From Kluyvera sp046569695 (GTDB lineage: Bacteria > Pseudomonadota > Gammaproteobacteria > Enterobacterales > Enterobacteriaceae): a stretch of DNA of 64,000 nucleotides. The notes below the pieces were generated by a model, which made no database searches, was not told the DNA's origin, and saw only the letters and a list, made by a program, of their open reading frames with translations. Location of the stretch: the NCBI RefSeq assembly GCF_046569695.1, contig NZ_JBKHUI010000003.1, positions 248,001 through 312,000 on the forward strand, in the 5' to 3' direction. The stretch's first letter is position 1, and each line of letters starts with the position of its first letter. This document shows, in pieces, positions 51,575 through 59,860 of the stretch. The translations under genes were made by a program, and so were the position numbers.

Positions 51575-52603
51575 TTAATCGATTTTAGGTAACCGTGACT
51601 GTATGGCTTCAATCACGTCTTCTGCAGGTATAGCAGATAAATATTTCTTACTTCGATCAAGGTTCTCACGCGCAGGCATGGGTTGATAATCACCAGCCCA
51701 AAATTGCGTCACATCATCAGACCATGGTCGCCATGCAATATGATCGGTAGCGCCGAATAGGCAAATGATGGGGGTTTTAACAGCTGCAGAGATATGCATC
51801 GGGGCTGAGTCTACACCAATGAAAAGTACAGCATGATTAATTAATGCAGCAAGCTCTGGGAATGTTGTTTTACCGGCGATTTCAGTTAAGGGCTTAGTTT
51901 CACATCCCCTGGCAATCTCATCGACACAGGCAAGATCGCTTGCACCGGGTCCGGAAGTCAGTACAACCAGATATCCCAAACGATGTATCGCATCGATCAC
52001 CTGGGAGAATCTCTCATTCTCCCACGATTTGAATTCTTGTCTCGCCGTTGGCTGTATAACAACATACTTCCGAGTATCAACTTGAGGAAGTTTTTTCCGA
52101 ACGGATTGCCATACTGGCTCCCCATAAACCATTTTCAGTACTGGGACTGATTCCTTTAGGTTTAATGGCATCAGAACAGACAAATTACGTTCAACCCAAT
52201 GTTCTCCACTTAGAGGAACGTGATGGGTAAAGCTATCACGCCAGAATTTCTTATTTCTATGAGAAAAATCATGAGTTAATTTTATTGAGCAATCCAGGCA
52301 GCGACACAGTAAAGCGACTATCCACTGATCGGTAAGATTAACCACTAAATCATAATGATTACCGCGCAATACTCTGATCAGCATTAAGAAGTTTTTTGCT
52401 TTTTCAAGAACAGAACTCTTCTTATTTTTTATCCCATACAATGCATGGATGTCAGGATTTTCAGATAAAATTGGAATAGTATCTTCGTAGAGCAGAACAT
52501 CAATATCTGCATCAGGATAATTTTTTTTAAGCGTACTGATGACCGGTGTGGTTAGTAACATATCACCGTGAAAGCGCATTTTTATTACCAGGATCTTTTT
52601 CAC
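51575..52603 (-). CDS. waaQ: LPS heptosyltransferase III
   Basis: Adds the branching third heptose to heptose II. 342 residues, GT9: KKILVIKMRFHGDMLLTTPVI at the N-terminus, VIQPTARQEFKSWENERF, and IGVDSAPMHISAAVKTPIICLFGATDHIAWRPW for the donor site. First gene of waaQ-waaG-waaP-GT25, 35 bp after the ops element. AT-richer than the backbone. Confidence 0.95.
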   Translation of the reverse strand: MKKILVIKMRFHGDMLLTTPVISTLKKNYPDADIDVLLYEDTIPILSENPDIHALYGIKNKKSSVLEKAKNFLMLIRVLRGNHYDLVVNLTDQWIVALLCRCLDCSIKLTHDFSHRNKKFWRDSFTHHVPLSGEHWVERNLSVLMPLNLKESVPVLKMVYGEPVWQSVRKKLPQVDTRKYVVIQPTARQEFKSWENERFSQVIDAIHRLGYLVVLTSGPGASDLACVDEIARGCETKPLTEIAGKTTFPELAALINHAVLFIGVDSAPMHISAAVKTPIICLFGATDHIAWRPWSDDVTQFWAGDYQPMPARENLDRSKKYLSAIPAEDVIEAIQSRLPKID

Positions 52604-52637
52604 ACTATACCCTTTCAGGTTATTGTTAATTTCAAAT

Positions 52638-52676
52638 CACGCTACCGCCCCAGGCTCAACAGCTACCTGTGTACTG
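52638..52676 (-). promoter_or_regulatory. JUMPstart sequence with ops element (RfaH)
   Basis: On the minus strand the 39-nt JUMPstart motif reads through GGTAGCTGTTGAGCC and ends in the ops element GGCGGTAGCGTG (52649-52638). It recruits the antiterminator RfaH and predicts RfaH-dependent elongation into waaQGP. The match to the ops core is exact. In E. coli the same leader also yields the small RNA RirA. Confidence 0.95.
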
Positions 52677-52814
52677 CAGATCACACCATCGCATTTATTG
52701 CTTATATTATACCACTATTCACTTGACAATTCGATATCTATGAAAAGTTCTATGTGAAATAGAAAACAAATAAATAGCTTCAATATATAAATATATCGAT
52801 TATATTATGAATAT

Positions 52815-52849
52815 TGAGCCTATGATCTTAAATATTCCACATAGGCTCA
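52815..52849 (-). terminator. Hairpin after waaL, likely terminator
   Basis: TGAGCCTATG and CATAGGCTCA form a perfect 10-bp stem with a 15-nt loop just 8 bp after the waaL stop. The 3' flank is AT-rich but lacks a clean U-run. It would separate waaL from the waaQ operon, which starts about 140 bp further on. Confidence 0.55.
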
Positions 52850-52856
52850 TTTTATA

Positions 52857-54107
52857 TTAACTCGTCACTTTGACTGGTTCATTTTTTTCATACAGCATCA
52901 CAATGGCTATACTGTATAAAAAGAATACGTTTATGAACATTTGTTCAAATAAGCAATATACCAGAATGTAACCAACTAGAGAACAAAGTAATGAAATACT
53001 GAAAATATCTTTTTGGGTTCTAGCACGGCCATATATATCTTTAAATGTAATGTAAAAAGCCGACACAAATAAAAGCAGTCCAATTACCCCTAAATTATAA
53101 AGAACTATTATAAAAAATGGTTCATCTATATTGTAGCCTTTATTTTTTTCAGAATATACGCCTGGATTTTTCGGCGCATTGTGGTCCTCTAAATATTGGT
53201 TATATGTAGCATTTCCGTACCCAATACCAAAGACAACATTATTGATATTCTCCATTACCAGAGGAAAGCGGTCAGTGATGAGCTCATCGCGACTGGAGGT
53301 TACGTTTTTCATTTGAAGAGTTTGATCAACTTTTCTTTTTACCTGATCCACTGTATTGTAAGTCCCGACCAGCAAAACAGACATTATAATTAGCAGACTG
53401 CAGGTAGCTACCATAAATCTCTTAAGAGTTTTACTCACAAGAAATGAGAGCATGAAAATCTCTACAACAATAGCTAAGATCCCCCCCCGACTTCCGGTAT
53501 ATAATAAAAAGACAAATGCAAGCGCAGAAACGATATACAATGCTGCTTTAAGAAAAGCATTCTTTAATAAAACAGCCCCGGTCAATACAAAAGGGAATAG
53601 CATAACGACATAGAATGCGAAACCATAGCGAAGCTGTAGATACAATTCCTGTTGGTTATTTTTTATAATTCTTAAAATTGGCACAACTAAGACAATATAG
53701 GATAGCGTAAGCATCGCTCCAATCACAAAAAAATGTCTCAGTGAGGTTTTATATTTGCTGAATGCACCAAAAAACAACATCATTACCAACGGGTAACGCC
53801 AGTCTTTTATCAATATGCTATAGGCATGGAGAAATTTATTTTCATAGGTGAAAAATGCAATACAGAAAACACACCATAACGTGAAGAGTAGCAGTATCTT
53901 TCTCTTTTGAATGAGGTCTAAAATATTTTTTTTAATTTCGACGTCGTTGACTTTGACATAATAAAGAGATAAAAGAACAGCGATTACAGAGGTTATATTT
54001 AGCACCCCTTGATTATCAATCGTAAATAAACCAAAGATCATTAGCACCAAAACTATCTTGCTTAAAATCAAGGTGTTATCATTTTGACCATATCTTACTT
54101 GATTCAT
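52857..54107 (-). CDS. waaL: O-antigen ligase
   Basis: Joins undecaprenyl-linked O-antigen to the LPS core on the periplasmic side. 416 residues with about eleven hydrophobic helices and one large periplasmic loop (about 270-330), the WaaL/Wzy_C topology. The motif YTGSRGGILAIVVEI matches the conserved SRGG-type segment, and the loop contains GIGYGNATYNQYLEDHNAPKNP with the expected His. AT-rich, poorly conserved, as usual for WaaL. Upstream of waaQ on the same strand but before its JUMPstart, so it is probably transcribed separately. The SRGG codons contain a G8 tract. Confidence 0.88.
   Translation of the reverse strand: MNQVRYGQNDNTLILSKIVLVLMIFGLFTIDNQGVLNITSVIAVLLSLYYVKVNDVEIKKNILDLIQKRKILLLFTLWCVFCIAFFTYENKFLHAYSILIKDWRYPLVMMLFFGAFSKYKTSLRHFFVIGAMLTLSYIVLVVPILRIIKNNQQELYLQLRYGFAFYVVMLFPFVLTGAVLLKNAFLKAALYIVSALAFVFLLYTGSRGGILAIVVEIFMLSFLVSKTLKRFMVATCSLLIIMSVLLVGTYNTVDQVKRKVDQTLQMKNVTSSRDELITDRFPLVMENINNVVFGIGYGNATYNQYLEDHNAPKNPGVYSEKNKGYNIDEPFFIIVLYNLGVIGLLLFVSAFYITFKDIYGRARTQKDIFSISLLCSLVGYILVYCLFEQMFINVFFLYSIAIVMLYEKNEPVKVTS
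53481..53488 (-). repeat. G8 homopolymer inside waaL
   Basis: The codons CGG GGG GGG of the conserved SRGG motif make eight consecutive G (C8 on the plus strand). Slippage by one base would truncate the ligase. Synonymous codons could have avoided the run. Confidence 0.8.
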
Positions 54108-54413
54108 AAAACTGAAATCTCACCCATTAAAATTGCCTTATTAATCAATAACAAGCGTTTAAACATACGATTCATAGGACATATCTTATTATAAAAAACC
54201 GTAAAAATCCCCTATTAATTTTGTCTCTTCGTCTCACCGTGCGTCTTCGTTTTCCTTGCAAGAGAGAACCACATAACACAATGATTAATATATAAAATTT
54301 ATCATGTGACTATCTCTTTCCTTCCTTTGCAGATTGTTCTATCCTATGCCAACAGAATAGCTACTTTATCTAACATAAACACCAGTGCGCTCTGAAAAAT
54401 AAAAGGAATAAAT
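54108..54413. promoter_or_regulatory. AT-rich waaL / GT8 divergent spacer
   Basis: 306 bp between divergent waaL and the GT8 gene, markedly AT-rich. It must carry both promoters. No JUMPstart or other recognisable site and no small ORF was found. Confidence 0.5.
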
Positions 54414-55403
54414 GTGAAAGACAATATAATAAAATATATTAAGAATGCACATATTGAAAATGATGATCCAACAAATACATGTGTCAATATTACCTATGGT
54501 GCTGATAGGCCTTTTCTTTATGGCACAGGTGTTTCGATTACATCTGTCCTTTTAAATAATCGCGATATTAACTTCCACTTTCATATTTTTACTAATTACC
54601 TTGATGAACATCAACTTCATCTTTTTTATACCCTGACAAAACAATATAATACTCGTATCACATTTTATGTATTAGATGACAATGAATTAAAAAACCTACC
54701 TACTGCATCTAAGGCATGGAATTATTCAATCTATTTTAGACTTATTGCGATTGATTACTTTGCAGATAAATTAAACAATATTATATATCTTGATTCTGAT
54801 ATTATATGTAAAGAGAGTCTTGCTCCCTTACTCAAAGAAGAGTTCAACGGCAATGTATTAATGGCTGTTCATGACAGATTTGTCGATACCTCTGCTGTTG
54901 CCGGTATCAATCCTGACCTATACTTCAACTCAGGATTCATGTACTTCAATCTTCCAGAATTAAAAGATATTAATTTGACTTTACAGGTCATTACAAAGGT
55001 CAATGAAAATCGTTTTTCACACCCCGATCAGGACGCACTGAATGTCCTCTTCAACGATCGTGTAAAAATTTTGGATCATAAGTTTAATTCATTCTTTAAC
55101 ATCGACACATTGGCCAAAAAAGGTGGTGATGCCTTTAAAATCACACCACAAACGGTATTCATACACTATGTTGGTGTCACTAAACCCTGGCATGACTGGG
55201 CGCAATTTTATGCTGAAGTAGAATACTTCAATGTCGCCAGAGAAAACTCACCCTGGAAAGACATTCCATTATTAGCACCTACTACATATAAACAACTGTC
55301 GAGAAAAAGCACACATTTAAAACACAATGGCCACGTTCTTGGTTCCTTTATTTTCTATATCAAATATTTGGTTAAAAAATACCAAGCGAAGAAAAGTCGC
55401 TAA
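54414..55403 (+). CDS. GT8 LPS core glycosyltransferase (WaaO/WaaI/WaaJ-like)
   Basis: 329 residues, retaining GT-A family 8, which in enterobacterial LPS adds outer-core glucose or galactose. VNITYGADRPFLYGTGVSIT at the N-terminus, the metal motif YLDSDIICK, YFNSGFMYFNL, HPDQDALNVLF and FIHYVGVTKPWH follow in family order. Start is a GTG with AAGGAA upstream, since the nearby ATG is followed at once by a stop. Very AT-rich, a single gene on the plus strand, opposite to waaQGP and waaL, and without an ops site. The exact sugar cannot be read. Confidence 0.85.
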   Translation: MKDNIIKYIKNAHIENDDPTNTCVNITYGADRPFLYGTGVSITSVLLNNRDINFHFHIFTNYLDEHQLHLFYTLTKQYNTRITFYVLDDNELKNLPTASKAWNYSIYFRLIAIDYFADKLNNIIYLDSDIICKESLAPLLKEEFNGNVLMAVHDRFVDTSAVAGINPDLYFNSGFMYFNLPELKDINLTLQVITKVNENRFSHPDQDALNVLFNDRVKILDHKFNSFFNIDTLAKKGGDAFKITPQTVFIHYVGVTKPWHDWAQFYAEVEYFNVARENSPWKDIPLLAPTTYKQLSRKSTHLKHNGHVLGSFIFYIKYLVKKYQAKKSR

Positions 55404-55646
55404 TAAACCGATACTCTGCTTTCATGAATGGTGATATTTTCGTCATATTTTATCAGGAGATCGTTTTTTAAGCCCATAACCATTCTTTTTTAGCCTTTCG
55501 CTGCTGAGATGACAAAGTGGGGCAACATGACTCAGGCCCCCCTTCTCATGATCCGTACAGTTTCCTCAAAAAATCAGCAAAAATGATGGTAAAGCCATAG
55601 TTAAATACATAGAATCCCCAGCACATCCATAAGCCAGCTACTCTAT

Positions 55647-56924
55647 ATGCTCGAATTGCTTTACACCGCCCTCCTCTACCTTATCCAGCCTCTCATCTGG
55701 GTACGGCTTTGGGTGCGCGGACGTAAAGCTCCAGCCTATCGCAAACGCTGGGGTGAACGTTATGGTTTCTATCGCCAGCCGCTTAAACCCGGTGGCATTA
55801 TGCTGCACTCCGTTTCCGTTGGTGAAACCCTGGCAGCCATCCCACTGGTTCGCGCGTTGCGCCATCGTTATCCAGATTTGCCGATTACGGTGACCACCAT
55901 GACCCCAACCGGGTCTGAGCGCGTTCAGTCGGCCTTTGGCAAAGACGTTCAGCATGTCTACCTACCTTATGATTTACCGGATGCTCTGAATCGCTTCCTC
56001 GATAAGATTGACCCTAAGCTAGTGCTTATCATGGAAACTGAGCTGTGGCCGAACCTGATTGCCGCACTGCATCGCCGTCATATTCCGCTGGTTATCGCCA
56101 ACGCCCGCCTTTCCGAGCGTTCTGCTGCTGGTTACGCTAAGCTTGGCTCGTTCGTGCGTACGCTGTTGCAGCGCATTACGCTAATTGCGGCGCAGAACGA
56201 AGAAGACGGTAAGCGCTTTGTCGCGCTCGGTGCCAAAAATAGCCAGGTGACGATTACCGGTAGCCTGAAGTTTGATATCTCGGTAACGCCTCAGTTAGCG
56301 GCCAGAGCCGTCACGCTGCGTCGCCAATGGGCCCCGCATCGTCCGGTATGGATTGCCACCAGCACCCATGATGGCGAAGAGAGTATTATCATTGCCGTGC
56401 ATAAAGCGCTGCTGCTGCAATACCCCGACCTGCTGTTGATTCTGGTACCTCGTCATCCAGAACGTTTTCCGGATGCCATCAACCTCACTCGTCAGGCAGG
56501 TCTGAGCTATACTACTCGCTCTTCCGGCGAAGTCCCTTCTGCCACCACCCAAGTGGTGATTGGCGACACGATGGGTGAACTGATGCTGCTATACGGCATT
56601 GCCGACCTGGCGTTTGTCGGCGGTTCACTGGTTGAACGTGGCGGGCATAACCCGCTGGAAGCTGCCGCCCACGCCATTCCTGTGCTGATGGGGCCGCATA
56701 CTTTCAACTTCAAAGATATCTGCGCTCGCCTGGAGCAGGCCAGTGGCCTGATTACGGTCACCGATGCCGCCAGCCTTGAGAAAGAAGTAGCTTCGCTGTT
56801 AGCCGATGAAGACTACCGTAGTTTCTATGGCCGTCATGCCGTTGAGGTTCTTTACCAGAATCAGGGCGCGCTACAGCGTCTGCTACAACTTCTGGAGCCT
56901 TACCTGCCACCGAAAACGCATTGA
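55647..56924 (+). CDS. waaA: Kdo transferase
   Basis: Bifunctional enzyme that adds two Kdo sugars to lipid IVA at the inner membrane; essential. 425 residues, same as E. coli and nearly identical. An N-terminal membrane anchor (MLELLYTALLYLIQPLIW), VSVGETLAAIPLVRAL with the catalytic Glu, METELWPNL, RHPERFPDA and FVGGSLVERGGHNPLEAA for the CMP-Kdo site. The coaD start follows 8 bp after it. Codon use returns to backbone style here, which marks the right edge of the variable LPS block. Confidence 0.97.
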   Translation: MLELLYTALLYLIQPLIWVRLWVRGRKAPAYRKRWGERYGFYRQPLKPGGIMLHSVSVGETLAAIPLVRALRHRYPDLPITVTTMTPTGSERVQSAFGKDVQHVYLPYDLPDALNRFLDKIDPKLVLIMETELWPNLIAALHRRHIPLVIANARLSERSAAGYAKLGSFVRTLLQRITLIAAQNEEDGKRFVALGAKNSQVTITGSLKFDISVTPQLAARAVTLRRQWAPHRPVWIATSTHDGEESIIIAVHKALLLQYPDLLLILVPRHPERFPDAINLTRQAGLSYTTRSSGEVPSATTQVVIGDTMGELMLLYGIADLAFVGGSLVERGGHNPLEAAAHAIPVLMGPHTFNFKDICARLEQASGLITVTDAASLEKEVASLLADEDYRSFYGRHAVEVLYQNQGALQRLLQLLEPYLPPKTH

Positions 56925-56932
56925 GGATGACT

Positions 56933-57412
56933 ATGCAAAAACGGGCGATTTATCCAGGCACCTTCGATCCTATCACCAACGGTCACCTTGATATCGTGAC
57001 CCGTGCGGCATGCATGTTTGACCACGTCATCCTCGCCATTGCGGCCAGTCCCAGTAAAAAACCGATGTTCGATCTGAGCGAGCGCGTGGCGCTGGCCCAG
57101 CAGGCAACGGCGCATCTTGATAACGTTGAAGTTATGGGCTTTAGCGACCTGATGGCCAACTTTGCGCGGGCACAGCAGGCCAATATTCTGATTCGCGGCC
57201 TGCGCGCCGTGGCTGACTTCGAGTATGAAATGCAGCTGGCGCATATGAATCGCCACCTGATGCCGGAGCTGGAAAGCGTCTTCCTGATGCCATCCAAAGA
57301 GTGGTCGTTTATCTCGTCTTCGCTGGTGAAAGAGGTGGCACGTCATAATGGTGATGTGACCCATTTCCTGCCGGTAAACGTGCATCAGGCATTGATGGAG
57401 AAGCTGAAGTAG
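56933..57412 (+). CDS. coaD: Phosphopantetheine adenylyltransferase
   Basis: Converts 4'-phosphopantetheine and ATP to dephospho-CoA. 159 residues, hexameric nucleotidyltransferase: YPGTFDPITNGHLD with the TxGH motif, LIRGLRAVADFEYEMQ, and WSFISSSLVKEVA with the ISSS substrate motif. The ATG at 56933 agrees with E. coli; an upstream in-frame start would overlap waaA. Confidence 0.97.
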   Translation: MQKRAIYPGTFDPITNGHLDIVTRAACMFDHVILAIAASPSKKPMFDLSERVALAQQATAHLDNVEVMGFSDLMANFARAQQANILIRGLRAVADFEYEMQLAHMNRHLMPELESVFLMPSKEWSFISSSLVKEVARHNGDVTHFLPVNVHQALMEKLK

Positions 57413-57426
57413 GCTTCTCTGCCGTT

Positions 57427-57455
57427 CCCGGCGGCACTTCGCTTGGCCGGGCTAC
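57427..57455. repeat. REP unit between coaD and mutM
   Basis: A single REP-type palindrome, CCCGGCGGCACTTCGC ... GGCCGGGCTAC, in the short convergent spacer after coaD. It may serve as the 3' end of both transcripts. Confidence 0.75.
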
Positions 57456-57464
57456 TGGTATGAG

Positions 57465-58274
57465 TTACTTCTGGCACTGCTTACAATAAAACGTTGCCCG
57501 CTGCGCATGCTTGCTCGCCACAATTGGCGTACCGCATACCCGACACGCTTCTCCTTTGCGCCCATACACCTGCAACTCCTGAGCGAAATAGCCCGGCTTA
57601 CCGTCGCTTTGCAGGAAGTCTTTTAGCGTCGTCCCACCTTGCTCAATCGATCGTGCCAGCACCGCTTTGATCGCGTCTACCAGCCGTTCGCCCTCTTCTC
57701 TTGAGAGCGATGAAGCAAGCCGATCCGGGTGGATCCGCGCGGCAAACAGCGATTCGCTGGCGTAGATATTCCCCACGCCCACTACCAGCTTGTTATCCAT
57801 CAGCCAGGGTTTGATCGCCGTTTTCTTCTTCGCACACTTCGTTAGCAGATAATCGGCGTTAAATTCCGCGCTGAGCGGCTCAGGGCCGAGATGGGCGAGC
57901 ACGCTGTGCCCTTCCAGCTCCGTGGTCCATAGCCAGGCGCCAAAGCGACGTGGGTCGGTATAGCGCAGCACTTTGCCGTTACTCATCACCAGGTCTACGT
58001 GGTCATGTTTTTCTGCGGGGAGCTCTTCAGATAGGATACGCAGGCTGCCAGACATCCCCAGATGGATAATTATCCATCCGTCGGGCAGTTCAAGCAGAAG
58101 GTACTTTGCGCGTCTCTGGACGCTCAGGACGGGCTTATCGCTCAGTCGGTAGATTTCATCAGAGACAGGCCAGCGCAGGCGGCCGTTGCGAATAACAACG
58201 TACTGGATGGCGGCACCAACCAGGTGTGGTTCAATACCCCGGCGGCTGGTTTCAACTTCAGGTAATTCAGGCAT
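57465..58274 (-). CDS. mutM: Formamidopyrimidine-DNA glycosylase
   Basis: Removes 8-oxoguanine and formamidopyrimidines and nicks the abasic site. 269 residues. Mature N-terminus PELPEVETSRRGIEP with catalytic Pro and Glu, RRAKYLLLEL with the beta-hairpin Lys, the H2TH region VVGVGNIYASESLF, and the C-terminal zinc finger CRVCGTPIVASKHAQRATFYC-x2-C. Sits downstream of rpmBG on the same strand, behind a terminator. Confidence 0.97.
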   Translation of the reverse strand: MPELPEVETSRRGIEPHLVGAAIQYVVIRNGRLRWPVSDEIYRLSDKPVLSVQRRAKYLLLELPDGWIIIHLGMSGSLRILSEELPAEKHDHVDLVMSNGKVLRYTDPRRFGAWLWTTELEGHSVLAHLGPEPLSAEFNADYLLTKCAKKKTAIKPWLMDNKLVVGVGNIYASESLFAARIHPDRLASSLSREEGERLVDAIKAVLARSIEQGGTTLKDFLQSDGKPGYFAQELQVYGRKGEACRVCGTPIVASKHAQRATFYCKQCQK

Positions 58275-58326
58275 AGCGTCTCCAACTCAAATACAGATCT
58301 CTCTATTATGGGGACGCGCAGAAAAC

Positions 58327-58354
58327 AAAAAACCCCGCCAAGGCGAGGTTTTTC
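58327..58354 (-). terminator. Terminator of rpmB-rpmG
   Basis: On the minus strand AACCTCGCC and GGCGGGGTT pair with one mismatch around AA/TT and are followed by T6, about 20 bp after the rpmG stop. Confidence 0.85.
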
Positions 58355-58372
58355 GTGACATCAAAACTAAAA

Positions 58373-58540
58373 TTATTTGATTTTAGCTTCTTTGTACAGA
58401 ACGTGCTGACGGACAACTGGATCGAACTTTTTCAGTTCCAGTTTTTCCGGCTTAGTACGTTTGTTCTTCGTGGTGGTATAGAAGTGACCAGTACCAGCAG
58501 AAGAAACCAGCTTGATTTTCTCGCGAATACCTTTAGCCAT
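58373..58540 (-). CDS. rpmG: Ribosomal protein bL33
   Basis: 55-residue component of the 50S subunit: MAKGIREKIKLVSSAGTG, then HFYTTTKNKRTKPEKLELKK and a basic end YKEAKIK. It lacks the zinc-binding CxxC pairs, so it is the zinc-independent form, as in E. coli. Second gene of rpmBG, about 20 bp after rpmB. Confidence 0.96.
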   Translation of the reverse strand: MAKGIREKIKLVSSAGTGHFYTTTKNKRTKPEKLELKKFDPVVRQHVLYKEAKIK

Positions 58541-58562
58541 GATTTATTTCCTCTTTAAGTAC

Positions 58563-58799
58563 TTAGTACTTTTCGCCACGGGCACGCAGTTCGGACAGAA
58601 CTGTATCGATGCCTTTCTTATCAATAACACGCATACCTTTAGCAGATACACGCAGGGTGACAAAACGCTTCTCGCTCTCAACCCAGAAACGGTGAGAGTG
58701 CAGGTTCGGCAGGAAACGGCGTTTAGTCGCGTTCAGTGCGTGGGAACGGTTGTTACCGGTCACCGGACGCTTGCCAGTAACTTGGCAGACTCGGGACAT
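58563..58799 (-). CDS. rpmB: Ribosomal protein bL28
   Basis: 78-residue 50S subunit protein: MSRVCQVTGKRPVTGNNRSH and FLPNLHSHRFWVESEKRFVTLRVS are family hallmarks. First gene of rpmB-rpmG. About 220 bp separate it from radC; the promoter lies there. Confidence 0.97.
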   Translation of the reverse strand: MSRVCQVTGKRPVTGNNRSHALNATKRRFLPNLHSHRFWVESEKRFVTLRVSAKGMRVIDKKGIDTVLSELRARGEKY

Positions 58800-59018
58800 G
58801 TCTATTCTCCAAAAATCAAATTAGCTCGAGCTTCGTATGGGGTATCGGCGCCTCGTCAGGCTTTACAGCCCGGTCATCGCGTAGTTCTAAGTGAACTCTC
58901 GATTGCCAGGCCCAAATGCCAAACCCGAGATTCTCAAAGGTGGCGTAGTATACGCTGACACGAGGATATGCTCAAGTCCCGAACAGACAAAGATCCCGGT
59001 GGATCGCGTAATAATCCG

Positions 59019-59684
59019 CTAAATCCAGCCTCGTTCGGCAAAAGAAACATACTCACCGCGGCCAATAACCAGATGGTCTAGTACACGTACATCCATGAAT
59101 TGGCAACACTTTACCACTCTTTCGGTGATAAGTCTGTCTGATTTACTCGGTTCGGCATTTCCTGATGGATGATTATGCGCAAGGATCACCGCCGCGGCAT
59201 TCACTTTGATGGCTTCTCGTACAATTTCACGCGGGTGAACCTCCACATGGCTCAACGTTCCGGAAAAAAGCCGGCTATGTTTCAGGACCTTGTGCCGGTT
59301 ATCGAGGAAGATGACCACAAAAATTTCTCTTTCCTCATCGGCCAACTGACTTTGTAAAAATTCTCGCGCCAGTTCCGGGCTCAACAGGGAATCCTCTTCC
59401 AGCACCCGCACGCTGAAGTAGCGACGCGCCAGTTCGGCGATACCCTTAAGCTGAGCATATTTGGCAATCCCCATCCCATCAATCTGGGTCATCTCCTCCT
59501 CGCTGGCAGAGAGTAGCCGGTAGAGCGACCCAAAGTGCCGAAGCAGGTCGTGGGAATAGCGCATCACGCTTTTTTCACGCGTCCCCGTACGTAAAAACAG
59601 CGCCAGCAGCTCGGTATCCGATAGCGTTTCAATACCATACCGCTGCATCTTTTCCCGCGGCATCATCGCTTCTGCACTCTCCAT
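59019..59684 (-). CDS. radC: JAMM/MPN domain protein RadC (UPF0758)
   Basis: 221 residues. N-terminal helix-hairpin-helix region (MPREKMQRYGIETLSDTELLALFLRTGT; IDGMGIAKYAQLKGIAELARRY) and a C-terminal metalloprotease-like MPN domain with an intact JAMM motif HNHPSGNAEPSKSD and the upstream Glu in HVEVHPRE. Once thought a DNA repair gene; the molecular function is not established. The N-terminal third is clearly diverged from E. coli RadC while the MPN part is close. Divergent from coaBC. Confidence 0.93.
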   Translation of the reverse strand: MESAEAMMPREKMQRYGIETLSDTELLALFLRTGTREKSVMRYSHDLLRHFGSLYRLLSASEEEMTQIDGMGIAKYAQLKGIAELARRYFSVRVLEEDSLLSPELAREFLQSQLADEEREIFVVIFLDNRHKVLKHSRLFSGTLSHVEVHPREIVREAIKVNAAAVILAHNHPSGNAEPSKSDRLITERVVKCCQFMDVRVLDHLVIGRGEYVSFAERGWI

Positions 59685-59860
59685 AATGGCCTCCTTCCGA
59701 TAGCTGTCGCTATGCTGTCACAACGCGTACTGCGCCGCACGACCGGAATCTTACGCTTGCGTAGCGACTCGCAAAGTGTCGATGTCACAAGCGCACGACC
59801 CCGAAAGGATTGTGATAAAATACGCGGATTCTGGTGTACCCCTAACAGGAAAGAATCATG

